From CAVVNP01 sp963800235 (GTDB lineage Bacteria > Actinomycetota > Acidimicrobiia > Acidimicrobiales > Iamiaceae), in NCBI GenBank assembly GCA_963800235.1, contig CAWDAD010000003.1:248001-312000 (forward strand): DNA of 64,000 bases, given 5' to 3'. The translations under genes were made by a program, and so were the position numbers. A model generated the notes under the pieces. It was not told the DNA's origin. It worked only from the letters and a program-made list of their open reading frames with translations, and made no database searches. Of the stretch, positions 32,080 through 40,966 are shown piece by piece (position 1 is the first letter of the stretch; every line of letters starts with the position of its first letter).

Positions 32080-32733
32080 TCAGGGCGGCGTGGTCGGTGC
32101 GGCGGTCGGCGGCGCGGTGGCGGCGCCACCCGGTGGGACGGTGGTCGGCGGCGCGGTGGCGGCGCCACCCGGTGGGACGGTGGCCGCGCCGCCCGGCGCG
32201 GCGTCGCTCCCGACGTCGTAGGTGACCGAGCCGGCGGCGTCGACCACCTTCACGGTGATGGTGCGGCGGCTGGTGGCGTCGGCCGCCGTGCAGCTGAAGG
32301 TGGCGCCGGGGCGCAGGACGCGGGGCGAGGGATCCCCGCAGTCGACGGTGAAGGGCCGGCCGAACTGGGCGTCGAGCCGCCGGTTGAGGTCCTGGCCGAC
32401 CTGGTCGGGTCGGATGACCGCGTCGAGCGGTGCCACCGACAGGTCGCCGCGATCGGTGCGCTGGGTCGCCTGCACCCGCAGCGACTGGCCGGCGACCCGG
32501 GCCGAGCAGCGGAACGTGCCGCCCTTGCGCAGGTCGATCACCGCCGGGCACCGGACCCGGTCGACGGCGAGCTGGTAGGTGCTGGCCAGCGCCCGCTGGA
32601 TGCGGAGCTCGGCGGTGCTGGCCCGGAGCCGGTCGCTGGCCTGCGAGCCGCACCCGACGGCGGCGACGGCCACCAGCCCGGCGAGCAGCGCCACCCCGGC
32701 CCGCAGGCGCCGGGTCGGCGCCACGACCCTCAC
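32080..32733 (-). CDS. DUF4333-like lipoprotein
   Basis: A 217-aa secreted lipoprotein: basic start, hydrophobic segment (VALLAGLVAVAAVGC) with lipobox Cys. Two DUF4333-like modules follow, each with the paired-Cys pattern (VRCPAVIDLRKGGTFRCSA and VDCGDPSPRVLRPGATFSCTA). The C-terminal tail is made of PPGGAATAP repeats. The function of this actinobacterial family is unknown. GTG 32733 overlaps the YhhN stop (GTGA), which fixes the start. It is the last gene of the transporter/ferredoxin operon. Confidence 0.85.
   Translation of the reverse strand: MRVVAPTRRLRAGVALLAGLVAVAAVGCGSQASDRLRASTAELRIQRALASTYQLAVDRVRCPAVIDLRKGGTFRCSARVAGQSLRVQATQRTDRGDLSVAPLDAVIRPDQVGQDLNRRLDAQFGRPFTVDCGDPSPRVLRPGATFSCTAADATSRRTITVKVVDAAGSVTYDVGSDAAPGGAATVPPGGAATAPPTTVPPGGAATAPPTAAPTTPP
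32105..32182. repeat. 39-bp tandem duplication in the DUF4333 tail
   Basis: Two perfect 39-bp units (starting at 32105 and 32144) inside the gene encode a 13-aa Pro/Gly/Ala/Thr repeat. The period is in frame, so the tail can grow or shrink without breaking the gene. Confidence 0.85.
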
Positions 32734-33368
32734 CGCAGCAGCCCCAGGACGAGACCGGCCTGGCCCAGGTGGTAGGTGACCATCACCGCCAGGCGTCCCA
32801 GCCGGTGGTCGTGCACGAAGCGGGTCCAGGCGAGGGTCGCGTCGGAGGCGTAGAAGAGCAGGGCGCCCACGACCATGGCCGGCACCGCCGAGCCGAACGC
32901 CCCGACGACCATGGCGGAGATCACGCCCATGTAGACGGTCACCGGCAGCGCCAGGCCGGGGTCGCGTCCCAGCCGGACGGCTCGGCGGATGCGTCTCCCG
33001 ATGGTCACCGTCCCGGCTGCCACCACCAGCAGTCCCAGCACGAGCAGCAGCCACGAGCGCTGGTACTGCACGAGAGCGACGAGGTAGGCGAGGTGGCCGA
33101 GCAGGAAGGCGACCAGACCGCCGACGAACAGGTCGGCCGGCAGCATCAGGAGGACGTCGCCGAGCAGCGACAGCAGCAGGCCGACCACCAGCCAGAGCCG
33201 CACGGCGCCGCTGTCGGGGTGCAGGGCCAGGGCGACGCCCACCAGCAGCACGAGGGTCAGCGGCTTGCACAGGTATTCGGTGCGGCGGTCGTCGCGGACG
33301 ACGGCCCACCAGTCGAGGACCGCCACCACCCCGGCGGCGACCAGGAGCAACCACGCCGGCGCGGTCAC
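32730..33368 (-). CDS. YhhN family membrane protein (lysoplasmalogenase-like)
   Basis: A 212-aa polytopic membrane protein with about seven to eight helices. Family features: EYLCKPLTLVLLVG, LLLSLLGDVLLMLPADLFVGGLVAFLLGHLAYL (conserved Asp and His) and LFYASDATLAW (second Asp), ending HLGQAGLVLG. YhhN/TMEM86 enzymes hydrolyse the vinyl-ether bond of lysoplasmalogens; that activity here is inferred. It overlaps the reductase stop (GTGA) and the next gene's start (GTGA), so it is tightly coupled on both sides. Confidence 0.88.
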   Translation of the reverse strand: MTAPAWLLLVAAGVVAVLDWWAVVRDDRRTEYLCKPLTLVLLVGVALALHPDSGAVRLWLVVGLLLSLLGDVLLMLPADLFVGGLVAFLLGHLAYLVALVQYQRSWLLLVLGLLVVAAGTVTIGRRIRRAVRLGRDPGLALPVTVYMGVISAMVVGAFGSAVPAMVVGALLFYASDATLAWTRFVHDHRLGRLAVMVTYHLGQAGLVLGLLR

Positions 33369-34600
33369 CGGGCGGCCTCGGCGGCGGTGATGGCGTCGTC
33401 CCAGCCCAGGTCCTCGGCGTCGAGGCGGGCCCGCCAGCGCACGACCTGGGCCGGGCGGCTGAAGCCGAGGGCTGCCACCACCCGGTCGCCGCGGCCGTAC
33501 AGGGCGACGAAGCGGTCGTCCTCGACCGCACCGTCGACCACCGCGATCCGGTCGTCGGGCCGGCACCGGCCGGCCAGCTGGATCTTGACCCCGTGCTGGT
33601 CGGACCAGAACCACGGCAGGGGGGTGTAGGGGTCGACGGCCTCGCCGGCGGCCTCGGCCAGGAGGCGCCGGCCGGCGTAGGCGCCCTGCTCGACGGCGTT
33701 GTCCCAGTGCTCGACGCGCATCACCTCGCCGTAGCGTCGGTTCGGCCACCGGGCCACGTCGCCGGCCGCGACCACCCCGGGGGCGGCCAGGCAGGTCTCG
33801 TCGCAGACGACGCCGTCGTCGATGGTGAGCCCGGACCCCTCGAGCCAGCCGGTGTTGGGCACCACGCCGACGCCGACCACGACCAGGTCGGCGTCGACCT
33901 CGGCGCCGTCGGCCATGGCCACCGCCCGCACCCGCCCGGCGCGGTCGGTGTCGAACCCGGCCACGCCCACGCCGGTGCGGAGGTCGACGCCGTGGCGGCG
34001 GTGCAGGTCGGCGCAGACCCGGCCCATCTCCTCACCGAGGACCGGGGCCAGCGGGACCGGCAGCGCCTCGAGCAGGGTGACCTCGTGGCCGCGCTGGCGG
34101 CAGGTGGCGGCCACCTCGGCGCCGATGAACCCCGCCCCGACCACCACCACCCGCGCCACGCCGGCGTCGAGGGCGTCGCGGATGGCCATGGCGTCGGTGA
34201 CCGTGCGCAGGGTGTGGACCCCACCGACGCCCTCGGTGCCCGGCAGCGCGCGCGGCGACGCCCCGGTGGCGATGACCAGGCCGTCGTAGGCGAGGCGCCG
34301 GCCGTCGTCGAGCTCGACGGTCCGGCCGTCGACGTCGAGGGCCACCGCCGCCCGGCCGAGCTCCCAGGTCAGGTCGAGGTCGGACCGGGCGGCGGGGAGC
34401 ACGACCTGGTCGGGCTGCTTGGCGCCGGCCAGCACCTGCTTGGAGAGCGGCGGCCGGTCGGTCGGTGGGGTCGACTCGTCGCCGACCACGGTGATCGGTC
34501 CGGCGAACCCCTCCCGTCGGAGGACCTCGACCGCCCGCAGCCCGGCGAGCGACGCGCCCACCACCACGACCGCGCCGAGTCCACCGCCCGGTGCGGTCAC
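33365..34600 (-). CDS. FAD-dependent ferredoxin reductase
   Basis: A 411-aa NAD(P)H:ferredoxin reductase of the pyridine-nucleotide-disulphide oxidoreductase fold. N-terminal FAD loop VVVVGASLAGLRAVEVL, TDRPPLSKQVLAG, VIATGASPR, NAD loop VVVVGAGFIGAEVAATC and second FAD site GVVAAGDVARWPN. The C-terminal domain is typical of putidaredoxin/rhodocoxin reductases (WFWSDQHGVKIQLAG). It sits 4 nt after the ferredoxin gene and should pass electrons from NAD(P)H to it. No P450 or dioxygenase gene is in the window. Confidence 0.92.
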   Translation of the reverse strand: MTAPGGGLGAVVVVGASLAGLRAVEVLRREGFAGPITVVGDESTPPTDRPPLSKQVLAGAKQPDQVVLPAARSDLDLTWELGRAAVALDVDGRTVELDDGRRLAYDGLVIATGASPRALPGTEGVGGVHTLRTVTDAMAIRDALDAGVARVVVVGAGFIGAEVAATCRQRGHEVTLLEALPVPLAPVLGEEMGRVCADLHRRHGVDLRTGVGVAGFDTDRAGRVRAVAMADGAEVDADLVVVGVGVVPNTGWLEGSGLTIDDGVVCDETCLAAPGVVAAGDVARWPNRRYGEVMRVEHWDNAVEQGAYAGRRLLAEAAGEAVDPYTPLPWFWSDQHGVKIQLAGRCRPDDRIAVVDGAVEDDRFVALYGRGDRVVAALGFSRPAQVVRWRARLDAEDLGWDDAITAAEAAR

Positions 34601-34604
34601 GGGA

Positions 34605-34796
34605 TCAGCCCTCGATGCTGATCGCCTGCTTGGGGCAGCGCCGGACCGCCTCCTCCATGAGGGGGCGCTTCGACTCCGGCGGGTTCTCGTCGAGGACGTA
34701 CAGGAAGTCGTCGTCCCGGACCTCGAACACCTCCGGGTCGACGCTCATGCAGATCGCGTTGCTCTCGCACAGGTCGTAGTCGACGACGATCTTCAC
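34605..34796 (-). CDS. 3Fe-4S type ferredoxin, 63 aa
   Basis: A small acidic ferredoxin of the P450-partner type: VDYDLCESNAICMSVDPEVFEV with C-x5-C instead of C-x2-C-x2-C, and a distal CPKQAISIE. Three Cys ligands are visible, fitting a 3Fe-4S cluster. Starts at GTG 34796 with AGGAG about 8 nt upstream. Paired with the FAD reductase 4 nt downstream, and 52 nt after the binding-protein gene, so probably in the same operon as the importer. Confidence 0.92.
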   Translation of the reverse strand: MKIVVDYDLCESNAICMSVDPEVFEVRDDDFLYVLDENPPESKRPLMEEAVRRCPKQAISIEG

Positions 34797-34848
34797 CGGC
34801 GGCTCCTCTCGGTCAGCGACCGGGCCGAAGGTAGCAGCGGCCCCACCC

Positions 34849-36567
34849 CTAGCTGCCGTGCCGGGGCGACGGGTAGCTCGGCGGGGCGTCCTCCGGAGGC
34901 GGCTGGGGGAAGTCGGTGATCGAGCCCTGGAGGATGAAGGCGTGGTCGGGGATCCGGGGCATCGTGTAGGGCATGTAGCGCCGGCCACCGTCGGAGTAGC
35001 GCCACATGCCCTGGCCGACCTGGCCCTGCTCGTTCGGTCCGACCGCGGTGGCGTCCCACCAGATCTCGGTGGAGTCGTCGATGGCGTTGTAGTCGGGGTT
35101 GGCGAAGAACCGGGTGCCGTAGCTGATGTGCGGGGTGGTCGGCCCTCCGCCGCTCGGCGGGTAGTTGAACATCCCGGCCTGGAAGGTCTGCGGCGTCAGG
35201 TCCGGCCCGGCCATGTCGATGCCCAGGGCCAGCAGGCTGAGCTGCTGGTAGATGAGGGCGATGGTCTTCGGGGCCGGCGGCGGCTTGCCGTAGTACCACT
35301 CGTACAGCCGGTACGGCTCCTGCTGCTCGAGGGGCAGGCGCACCGGCAGGTTCGACAGGCCGAAGGCGTGCTTCCACTGGGCCTGGTCGTAGGAGCGCCC
35401 CAGCGTGGTGGTGTCGGTGAGGACCGTGCCGGTCACGACCCACTCGGGGAAGTAGTCCTGCTTGGTCGCCTCCTTGGTGAGGCTGATCGGCATCAGCGGG
35501 TCGCCGAGGAAGACGATCGTGGTGACGCCCGCCGCCTTCATCTTGGCGATGATGGTCGCCGCCCGTTCGGGGAGCTTCGGGGGGTCGAGGATGTAGGTCT
35601 CGTTCACCGCCGGGGTGAACCCGCGCTTCTTGCCCTGCTCGAGGATGGCCTTGGAGACCTGCTGGAACACGGGCGGGTCCTGCTCGAAGTGGACGACCCC
35701 GAACACGCGCTGCTTGTCGACCACGTCGGGCCCGCCGTGCACCGCCTTGCCGCCCATCAGGCGGTTGGTGATGTAGTCGCCGACGTTGATCAGGAACTGC
35801 TCGGGGGTGGCCAGCGGCCCCCACATGTACGGCGCGTTCTGCTGGAAGTACGAGTCGGGCACCGCCAGGCCGCAGCCGATGCAGAGGATCTTGTTGCGGG
35901 CCAGCTCGTCGGCGTAGGTCGGGGTGAGCTGGGGGCCACCGATGGAGGCGAACGGCTTGATGTCGTTGGCCACCTTCAGGGCGTCGGCGCGCGCCGCCTC
36001 GACGTCGTTGTCGATGCCGCTGGCGTGGAACGGCACGATCTCGAGCTTGCGCCCCCAGAACTGGTAGATGTCCTGGAACTCGGCGGCCAGGTCCTTGAAG
36101 GTCTGGTCGCGCGCCGGCTGGGGGTCGAGGAAGGCGTTGAGCGAGTCGGTGATGCCGCCCGGCGCGGGCAGGTAGTAGACGATCTTGATGGTCGTCGGGG
36201 TCACGCCGGGGTAGGTGGCCTTGCCCTTGCCCTTGTCGTTCACCGGGGCGAGGCACGGCGGGGCGTAGTTGCTCGGCACCTTGATCCGCCCGAGCTTCTG
36301 GTCGCACTTGTCGCCGAAGTCGTACTTGTCGACCGAGGTCTGGGCCAGCGCCTTGTCGTAGGTGATGGGGATGTCGTTGGCGGCGCTGGTGTCGACCCCG
36401 CTCACCGAGGCCGTCCCGGTGCCGCCCTTCACGTCGTCGCGGGCGCCGATCGACGCGAACCCGGCGATCAGCGCCAGCACGGCGACGATCGCCACCACCG
36501 GCCCGTAGCGGCGGACGGGGCTCGAACGACCGGGGCCGTCGGGGCGAGGATGGTCAGGGGCGGCCAT
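34849..36567 (-). CDS. ABC importer substrate-binding protein (HAAT/type I)
   Basis: A 572-aa periplasmic-binding protein of the branched-chain amino acid/amide family. An N-terminal membrane segment (YGPVVAIVAVLALIAG) has no obvious lipobox, so it may be a membrane-anchored receptor. The type I fold is recognised from TTIKIVYYLPAPGG, FASIGGPQLTP, AGVTTIVFLGDPLMP and TALIYQQ-like segments (KTIALIYQQLSLLALGIDMA). The 3 nt spacing (TGA TCC ATG) after the fused permease-ATPase gene and a GAGAGG site show coupling. The substrate is unknown; the adjacent ferredoxin/reductase suggests a compound degraded by an oxygenase (inference). Confidence 0.88.
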   Translation of the reverse strand: MAAPDHPRPDGPGRSSPVRRYGPVVAIVAVLALIAGFASIGARDDVKGGTGTASVSGVDTSAANDIPITYDKALAQTSVDKYDFGDKCDQKLGRIKVPSNYAPPCLAPVNDKGKGKATYPGVTPTTIKIVYYLPAPGGITDSLNAFLDPQPARDQTFKDLAAEFQDIYQFWGRKLEIVPFHASGIDNDVEAARADALKVANDIKPFASIGGPQLTPTYADELARNKILCIGCGLAVPDSYFQQNAPYMWGPLATPEQFLINVGDYITNRLMGGKAVHGGPDVVDKQRVFGVVHFEQDPPVFQQVSKAILEQGKKRGFTPAVNETYILDPPKLPERAATIIAKMKAAGVTTIVFLGDPLMPISLTKEATKQDYFPEWVVTGTVLTDTTTLGRSYDQAQWKHAFGLSNLPVRLPLEQQEPYRLYEWYYGKPPPAPKTIALIYQQLSLLALGIDMAGPDLTPQTFQAGMFNYPPSGGGPTTPHISYGTRFFANPDYNAIDDSTEIWWDATAVGPNEQGQVGQGMWRYSDGGRRYMPYTMPRIPDHAFILQGSITDFPQPPPEDAPPSYPSPRHGS

Positions 36568-36570
36568 GGA

Positions 36571-39500
36571 TCACCTCTCGGAAGGGGTGGCGGAGGGGGT
36601 GGGGGCGGCAGCCGGGGCGTCGGCGCGGCGGGCGCCCGAGCGCGCCGAGGCGGTGCCGCCCGAGCCGAGGTAGGAGGCCACGACCTCGGGGTGGTGGAGC
36701 ACCTCGTCGCTGGTGCCGATGACCACCACCTCGCCCTGGTCCATGGCGATCAGCCGGTCGGCGACCGAGGTGACCAGGGCGATGTCGTGCTCGATGACGA
36801 CCAGGCTGGCGTCGAGGCTGTCGCGGATCCGCTCGAGCAGCGGACCGAGGGCCTCGGCCTCGCGCTGGGCGATGCCGGAGCTCGGCTCGTCGAGCAGCAC
36901 GACCGCGGGGCGGTGGGCGATGACGCACGCCAGGTCGACGACCCGACGTGAGCCGGTCGACAGCTCGGCCACGAACTTGGTGCGGAAGTCCTCGATGCCG
37001 AGCAGCTCGAGCAGCTCGTCGACGCGCCGCCAGACGGCGGTCTCGGAGTCCTGCTGCACGGGCGTGCGCAGCATGGCGTTGAGCGGGTCGTGGACGTCGA
37101 GGCTGCGCTCGAGGGCGACCGCCAGCGCCTCCTCGACGGTGAGCGACGGGAACAGGCGGGCGTCCTGGAACGACCGGCCGAGCCCCAGCCGGGCCCGCGC
37201 CGGCGCCGACCGTCCGGACACGTCGACGCCCCCCAGCCGGACCACGCCGGAGTCGGCCGAGGTGAAGCCCGAGATCAGGTCGAACAGGGTCGTCTTGCCG
37301 GCGCCGTTCGGCCCGATGACCCCGACGATCTCGCGCGGGGCGATGGTGAAGCTGACGTCGCTGACCGCCCGGATGCCGCCGAAGCGCACCGACAGGTCCC
37401 GCACGTCGAGGGCGGCCCCCGACCCGCCGTTCGCCGTCGCCGCCACCGCCGGCGCGCGGTCAGGCGGCGACCCGACGTCCGGACCGGCGCCGTCGACCGG
37501 TGCCCCTGCGGGTTGGGCGGCCGGGTCCGCCCCGTCGCCGTCGCGGACGGCCATGCCGGCCGCCGCCCCCTCCAGGAACACCGAGCGCAGCACGTCGGGC
37601 CGCTCGAGCAGGTCGCTCGTCGCGCCGTGGAACCGGATCTGGCCCTTCTCCATGAAGTAGGCGGTCTCGGCCACGGTGAGCGCCACGTTCACCGACTGCT
37701 CGACGAGCACGATGGTGGTGCCCTCGTCCCGCAGCTCGGTGACGACCTCGAGCAGCTGCTCGACGATGGCCGGGGCCAGCCCGAGCGACAGCTCGTCGAT
37801 GGCCAGCAGCCGGGGCTTGCCGAGCAGCGCCATGGCCAGGCCGAGCATCTGCTGCTGTCCGCCGGAGAGGTTGGCGGCCGGGTCGGCCCGCCGCTCGTCG
37901 AGGGCGGGGAACAGGCGGTAGGCGCGCTCCACCCCCTCGCGGGTGGCCTGGTGGTCGTGGCGGTGCAACCAGCCCGCCACCCGCAGGTTCTCGGCCACCG
38001 TCAGCGAGGGGAACACGCCCTGGCCGCCGGGCACCTGCGAGAGGTGCAGCGCGGCGACCCGCTCGGCGGGCAGCTTGGTGATGTCGCGCCCGTCGAAGGT
38101 GACCGTGCCCGAGCGGGTCGGCACCACCCCGCAGATGGCCTTCAGCAGGGTGGACTTGCCGGCCCCGTTGGTGCCGAGCAGGGCGATGATCTCGCCCTCG
38201 GCCACGTCGACGTCGACGTCGAAGAGGATCTGCACGTCGCCGTAGGCGACGTCGAGCCCGCGCACCGACAGCAGACCGTCGCCGTCGCCGGTGGCCCGCA
38301 CCGCTGGCGCGAGGCGCGGCGCCGGTTCGGGCGCGTCGACGCCGTGCTCGGCGTCGACGCGCCGGTCGACCTCGGTGGCGCTGCCCGCCGCCTGGGCCAA
38401 CGCGCCGTCCTCATCGGCCGTCTCGCCGGTGTCGGCCACCAGGCTCGGCACCCGGATGCCCCGGCGGTTGGCGACCACCCGCAGCAGCCGGTCCCGCAGC
38501 CGGTACACGACCCGGCTGATGCCACCGGGGATGACGAGCAGCACGAACAGCACCCCGATGGCGCTCGGCAGCAGCACCAGCTTCGAGCCACTCGGGATCA
38601 GCCACTTGCCGCCGTTCAGGAACAGGGCGCCGAGCAGACCGCCGGCCAGGGAGCCGACCCCGCCCACCACCGCCGAGGTGAAGGCGGCGAAGCTCTCGCT
38701 CGGCGTGTAGCTCTGGTCGATGTACTGGCCGTAGACCTGGACCAGGAGGCACCCGGCCACCGCCGCCAGGAACCCCGACACCGCGAACGCGGTGAGCTTG
38801 GCCTGCAGGATGCCGACGCCGTAGGCCTGCGAGCCCGGCTCGTTCTCGCGGACGGCCAGCAGCACCCGTCCGGTGCGGCCGCGGCGCAGGCCCCGCACCG
38901 CAACCAGGCCGAGCAGCAGGCAGGCCAGACAGACGTAGTACCGGCTGATCTGCGAGCTGAGGTCGAAGTGGTGGAAGAGCGGGGGCGGGTCGAACTGGCG
39001 GGTCGGGATCCACCTCGCCTGGTCGGTGCTGAGCAGGTAGCTGGAGGTGGCCAGCGCGAAGCCGAGGGTGGTCACCGCCAGGAAGAGGCCCCGCAGGCGC
39101 AGGGCGGGGATGCCCACCACCGTGGCGGCCACCGCGCCGCCGATGCCGGCCAGGACGATGGTGAGGCTGAGGTCGAGGTGCCAGGTCTCGGTGGCCACCG
39201 CCGAGATGGCGGCGCCGACCGCGGCGAAGGACATCTGCCCGAGCGACACCTGGCCGGCCCAGCCGGTGAGCACCACGATCGACACGCCGATCAGGCCGAA
39301 CACCATGAGGTTGGCGGCCTTGAACTGGTTGGACACGTCGAGCAGGTGGGGCAGGACGAGGGCGACGGCGAGCAGCAGGGCGGCCCCACCCCACTTCACC
39401 GCCAGGACCTCGGGCAGCCGGCGCAGCTCCTTGGGGATGGTGCGCACCTCGTCGGCGGACTGCCAGCTCGCCACCGACTCCTGCTCCGCCCGGCTGGTGC

Positions 39501-40533
39501 CGATCCGGCGCACGACCAGGGCGAGCAGGATCACCACGCCCTGCACCGGGTAGACGACGTTGGGGTTGTTGCCGTTGTTCCACACCACCCCCTGCTCGAG
39601 CACGCCGAGCGACAGGGCGGCCAGGGTGATGGCGGGCAGGTTGGTGAGCCGGCCGACCATCAGGGCGGTGAGGGCCGAGGCCAGGGCCGCGAAGCTGGCG
39701 GTGCTCACCGCCGGCAGCCCGAGGACCCCGGCCCGCAGGAACAGGCCGACGAAGCTCATCACCGTGGCCAGCGACCAGACCAGCATCTGGAGCCGCTTGA
39801 CCGGGACGCCGAGCAGCGAGGCCCGGTCGGCCCGCTCGGCCGCGGCCCGGAGGGCGACGCCGACGATGGTGCGGCGCAGGAACACGGCGAGGCCGACCAC
39901 CACCAGTGGGGCCACCACCAGGGCGATCAGGTCGTTGGCGGTGAAGAGCCGGGGGCCGATGGTGAAGTCGTGGGTGAACGGCGCCTTGACCGTCAGGTTG
40001 GCCAGCGCGTTCTCGCTGCCGGCGCCGGTGCCGGCGTTCACCTGCTTCTGGCGGAAGATCAGCAGGCCGATCACGGTGAACAGCTGCGAGAGCCCGATGG
40101 TGGCGACGGTCAGGATCAGCCGCGGGGCCCGGAAGAAGCGGCGGATGACCAGCAGCTCGACCAGGGCGCCGACCGCCAGCGCCGCCGCCAGGCCGATGCC
40201 GAGACCGAGGTAGTAGTTCCAGCCGTAGGTGGTGACGAGGGTGATGGTCAGCACCACCGGCGCCGTGCCCAGGTCGGCCTGGGCGAAGTTGAGGATGCGG
40301 CTCGCCCGGTAGACGAGGGCCATGCCCAGCGCCACCAGGGCGGTCAGCAGGCCCAGCTCGGCGCCGAGCACCCAGATGGCGGCCGGGGCCGGGAACAGCA
40401 CCGCCTGGGCCAGCAGGATCAGCGCCGGCGGGCCCACGATGGCCGAGGTCCGCCGCACCGCCGAGGTGGGGTCCGCCCATGCGTCCCTCGAGAGGGCCCC
40501 GGCCGGTGCAGCCGTCGCTGGTGCTGTCCCCAT
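36571..40533 (-). CDS. Four-domain HAAT importer: LivH-LivM-LivF-LivG fusion
   Basis: A single 1320-aa polypeptide. Residues about 30-350: LivH-type permease (LGMALVYRASRILNFAQADLG). About 375-690: LivM-type permease (GWAGQVSLGQMSFAAVGA, VGGVGSLAGGLLGALF). About 750-980: LivF-type ATPase (Walker A GTNGAGKST near 788, NLSGGQQQML, LAIDELSLGL). About 1035-1270: LivG-type ATPase (GPNGAGKTT near 1075, LSTGSRRVVDLA, VVLLDEPSSGI, VVIEHDIALV). These are usually four genes. Linkers are Ala/Asp/Pro-rich. ATG 40533 was chosen from the permease N-terminus. The second signature motif reads STG rather than SGG. It heads the operon with its binding protein. Confidence 0.92.
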   Translation of the reverse strand: MGTAPATAAPAGALSRDAWADPTSAVRRTSAIVGPPALILLAQAVLFPAPAAIWVLGAELGLLTALVALGMALVYRASRILNFAQADLGTAPVVLTITLVTTYGWNYYLGLGIGLAAALAVGALVELLVIRRFFRAPRLILTVATIGLSQLFTVIGLLIFRQKQVNAGTGAGSENALANLTVKAPFTHDFTIGPRLFTANDLIALVVAPLVVVGLAVFLRRTIVGVALRAAAERADRASLLGVPVKRLQMLVWSLATVMSFVGLFLRAGVLGLPAVSTASFAALASALTALMVGRLTNLPAITLAALSLGVLEQGVVWNNGNNPNVVYPVQGVVILLALVVRRIGTSRAEQESVASWQSADEVRTIPKELRRLPEVLAVKWGGAALLLAVALVLPHLLDVSNQFKAANLMVFGLIGVSIVVLTGWAGQVSLGQMSFAAVGAAISAVATETWHLDLSLTIVLAGIGGAVAATVVGIPALRLRGLFLAVTTLGFALATSSYLLSTDQARWIPTRQFDPPPLFHHFDLSSQISRYYVCLACLLLGLVAVRGLRRGRTGRVLLAVRENEPGSQAYGVGILQAKLTAFAVSGFLAAVAGCLLVQVYGQYIDQSYTPSESFAAFTSAVVGGVGSLAGGLLGALFLNGGKWLIPSGSKLVLLPSAIGVLFVLLVIPGGISRVVYRLRDRLLRVVANRRGIRVPSLVADTGETADEDGALAQAAGSATEVDRRVDAEHGVDAPEPAPRLAPAVRATGDGDGLLSVRGLDVAYGDVQILFDVDVDVAEGEIIALLGTNGAGKSTLLKAICGVVPTRSGTVTFDGRDITKLPAERVAALHLSQVPGGQGVFPSLTVAENLRVAGWLHRHDHQATREGVERAYRLFPALDERRADPAANLSGGQQQMLGLAMALLGKPRLLAIDELSLGLAPAIVEQLLEVVTELRDEGTTIVLVEQSVNVALTVAETAYFMEKGQIRFHGATSDLLERPDVLRSVFLEGAAAGMAVRDGDGADPAAQPAGAPVDGAGPDVGSPPDRAPAVAATANGGSGAALDVRDLSVRFGGIRAVSDVSFTIAPREIVGVIGPNGAGKTTLFDLISGFTSADSGVVRLGGVDVSGRSAPARARLGLGRSFQDARLFPSLTVEEALAVALERSLDVHDPLNAMLRTPVQQDSETAVWRRVDELLELLGIEDFRTKFVAELSTGSRRVVDLACVIAHRPAVVLLDEPSSGIAQREAEALGPLLERIRDSLDASLVVIEHDIALVTSVADRLIAMDQGEVVVIGTSDEVLHHPEVVASYLGSGGTASARSGARRADAPAAAPTPSATPSER

Positions 40534-40635
40534 GCCCCTCGCTCCGTTCCCCTGCCGGCTCGGGTTCCTGCAGCAGTGTTGCAGATTGTTACCAGGCGTA
40601 CGCTCGACGTGCCGAGCGACCCGAGGAGCACCCCG

Positions 40636-40956
40636 ATGACCCATGAACCCGACACCGCACCGTCCCTCGACGGCGACGGGATCGAGGTCCGGGCCGATCC
40701 CGAGGGCTCACGCTTCGAGGCGCTGGTCGACGGTCGTCACGCCGGGTGGGCCGAGTACGAGGACCGCGATGGCCGCCGGTTCTTCACCCACACCGAGGTC
40801 GACCGCCGCTACGGCGGGCGCGGGGTGGGCACCGCGCTGGTCGACGCCGCCCTCGAGGCCACCCGGCAGGCCGGGCTGGCGGTGGTGCCGCGGTGCTCGT
40901 TCGTCGCGGCCCACCTGCGGGCCCACCCGGAGCTGGCCGACCGGCTCGACCGCTGA
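40636..40956 (+). CDS. GNAT-type N-acetyltransferase, short (PF14542-like)
   Basis: A 106-aa mini-GNAT. RFEALVDGRHAGWAEYED is followed by FFTHTEVDRRYGGRGVGTALVDAAL (pyrophosphate-binding loop), then LAVVPRCSFVAAHLRAHPE, the family's conserved C-terminal Pro-x-Cys...His-Pro. The substrate is unknown. ATG 40636 is 7 nt after GAGGAG, a normal ribosome site, with TACGCT farther upstream as the likely -10. It is divergent from the importer operon. Confidence 0.88.
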   Translation: MTHEPDTAPSLDGDGIEVRADPEGSRFEALVDGRHAGWAEYEDRDGRRFFTHTEVDRRYGGRGVGTALVDAALEATRQAGLAVVPRCSFVAAHLRAHPELADRLDR

Positions 40957-40966
40957 CGGCGGCCGG

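Noticed and set aside
37090..40956. A 1288-aa plus-strand ORF opposite the importer fusion
   Set aside because: Antisense to clear LivM/LivF/LivG motifs; composition is His/Gln/Val/Gly low-complexity. Only the end (40636-40956, GNAT) is a gene.
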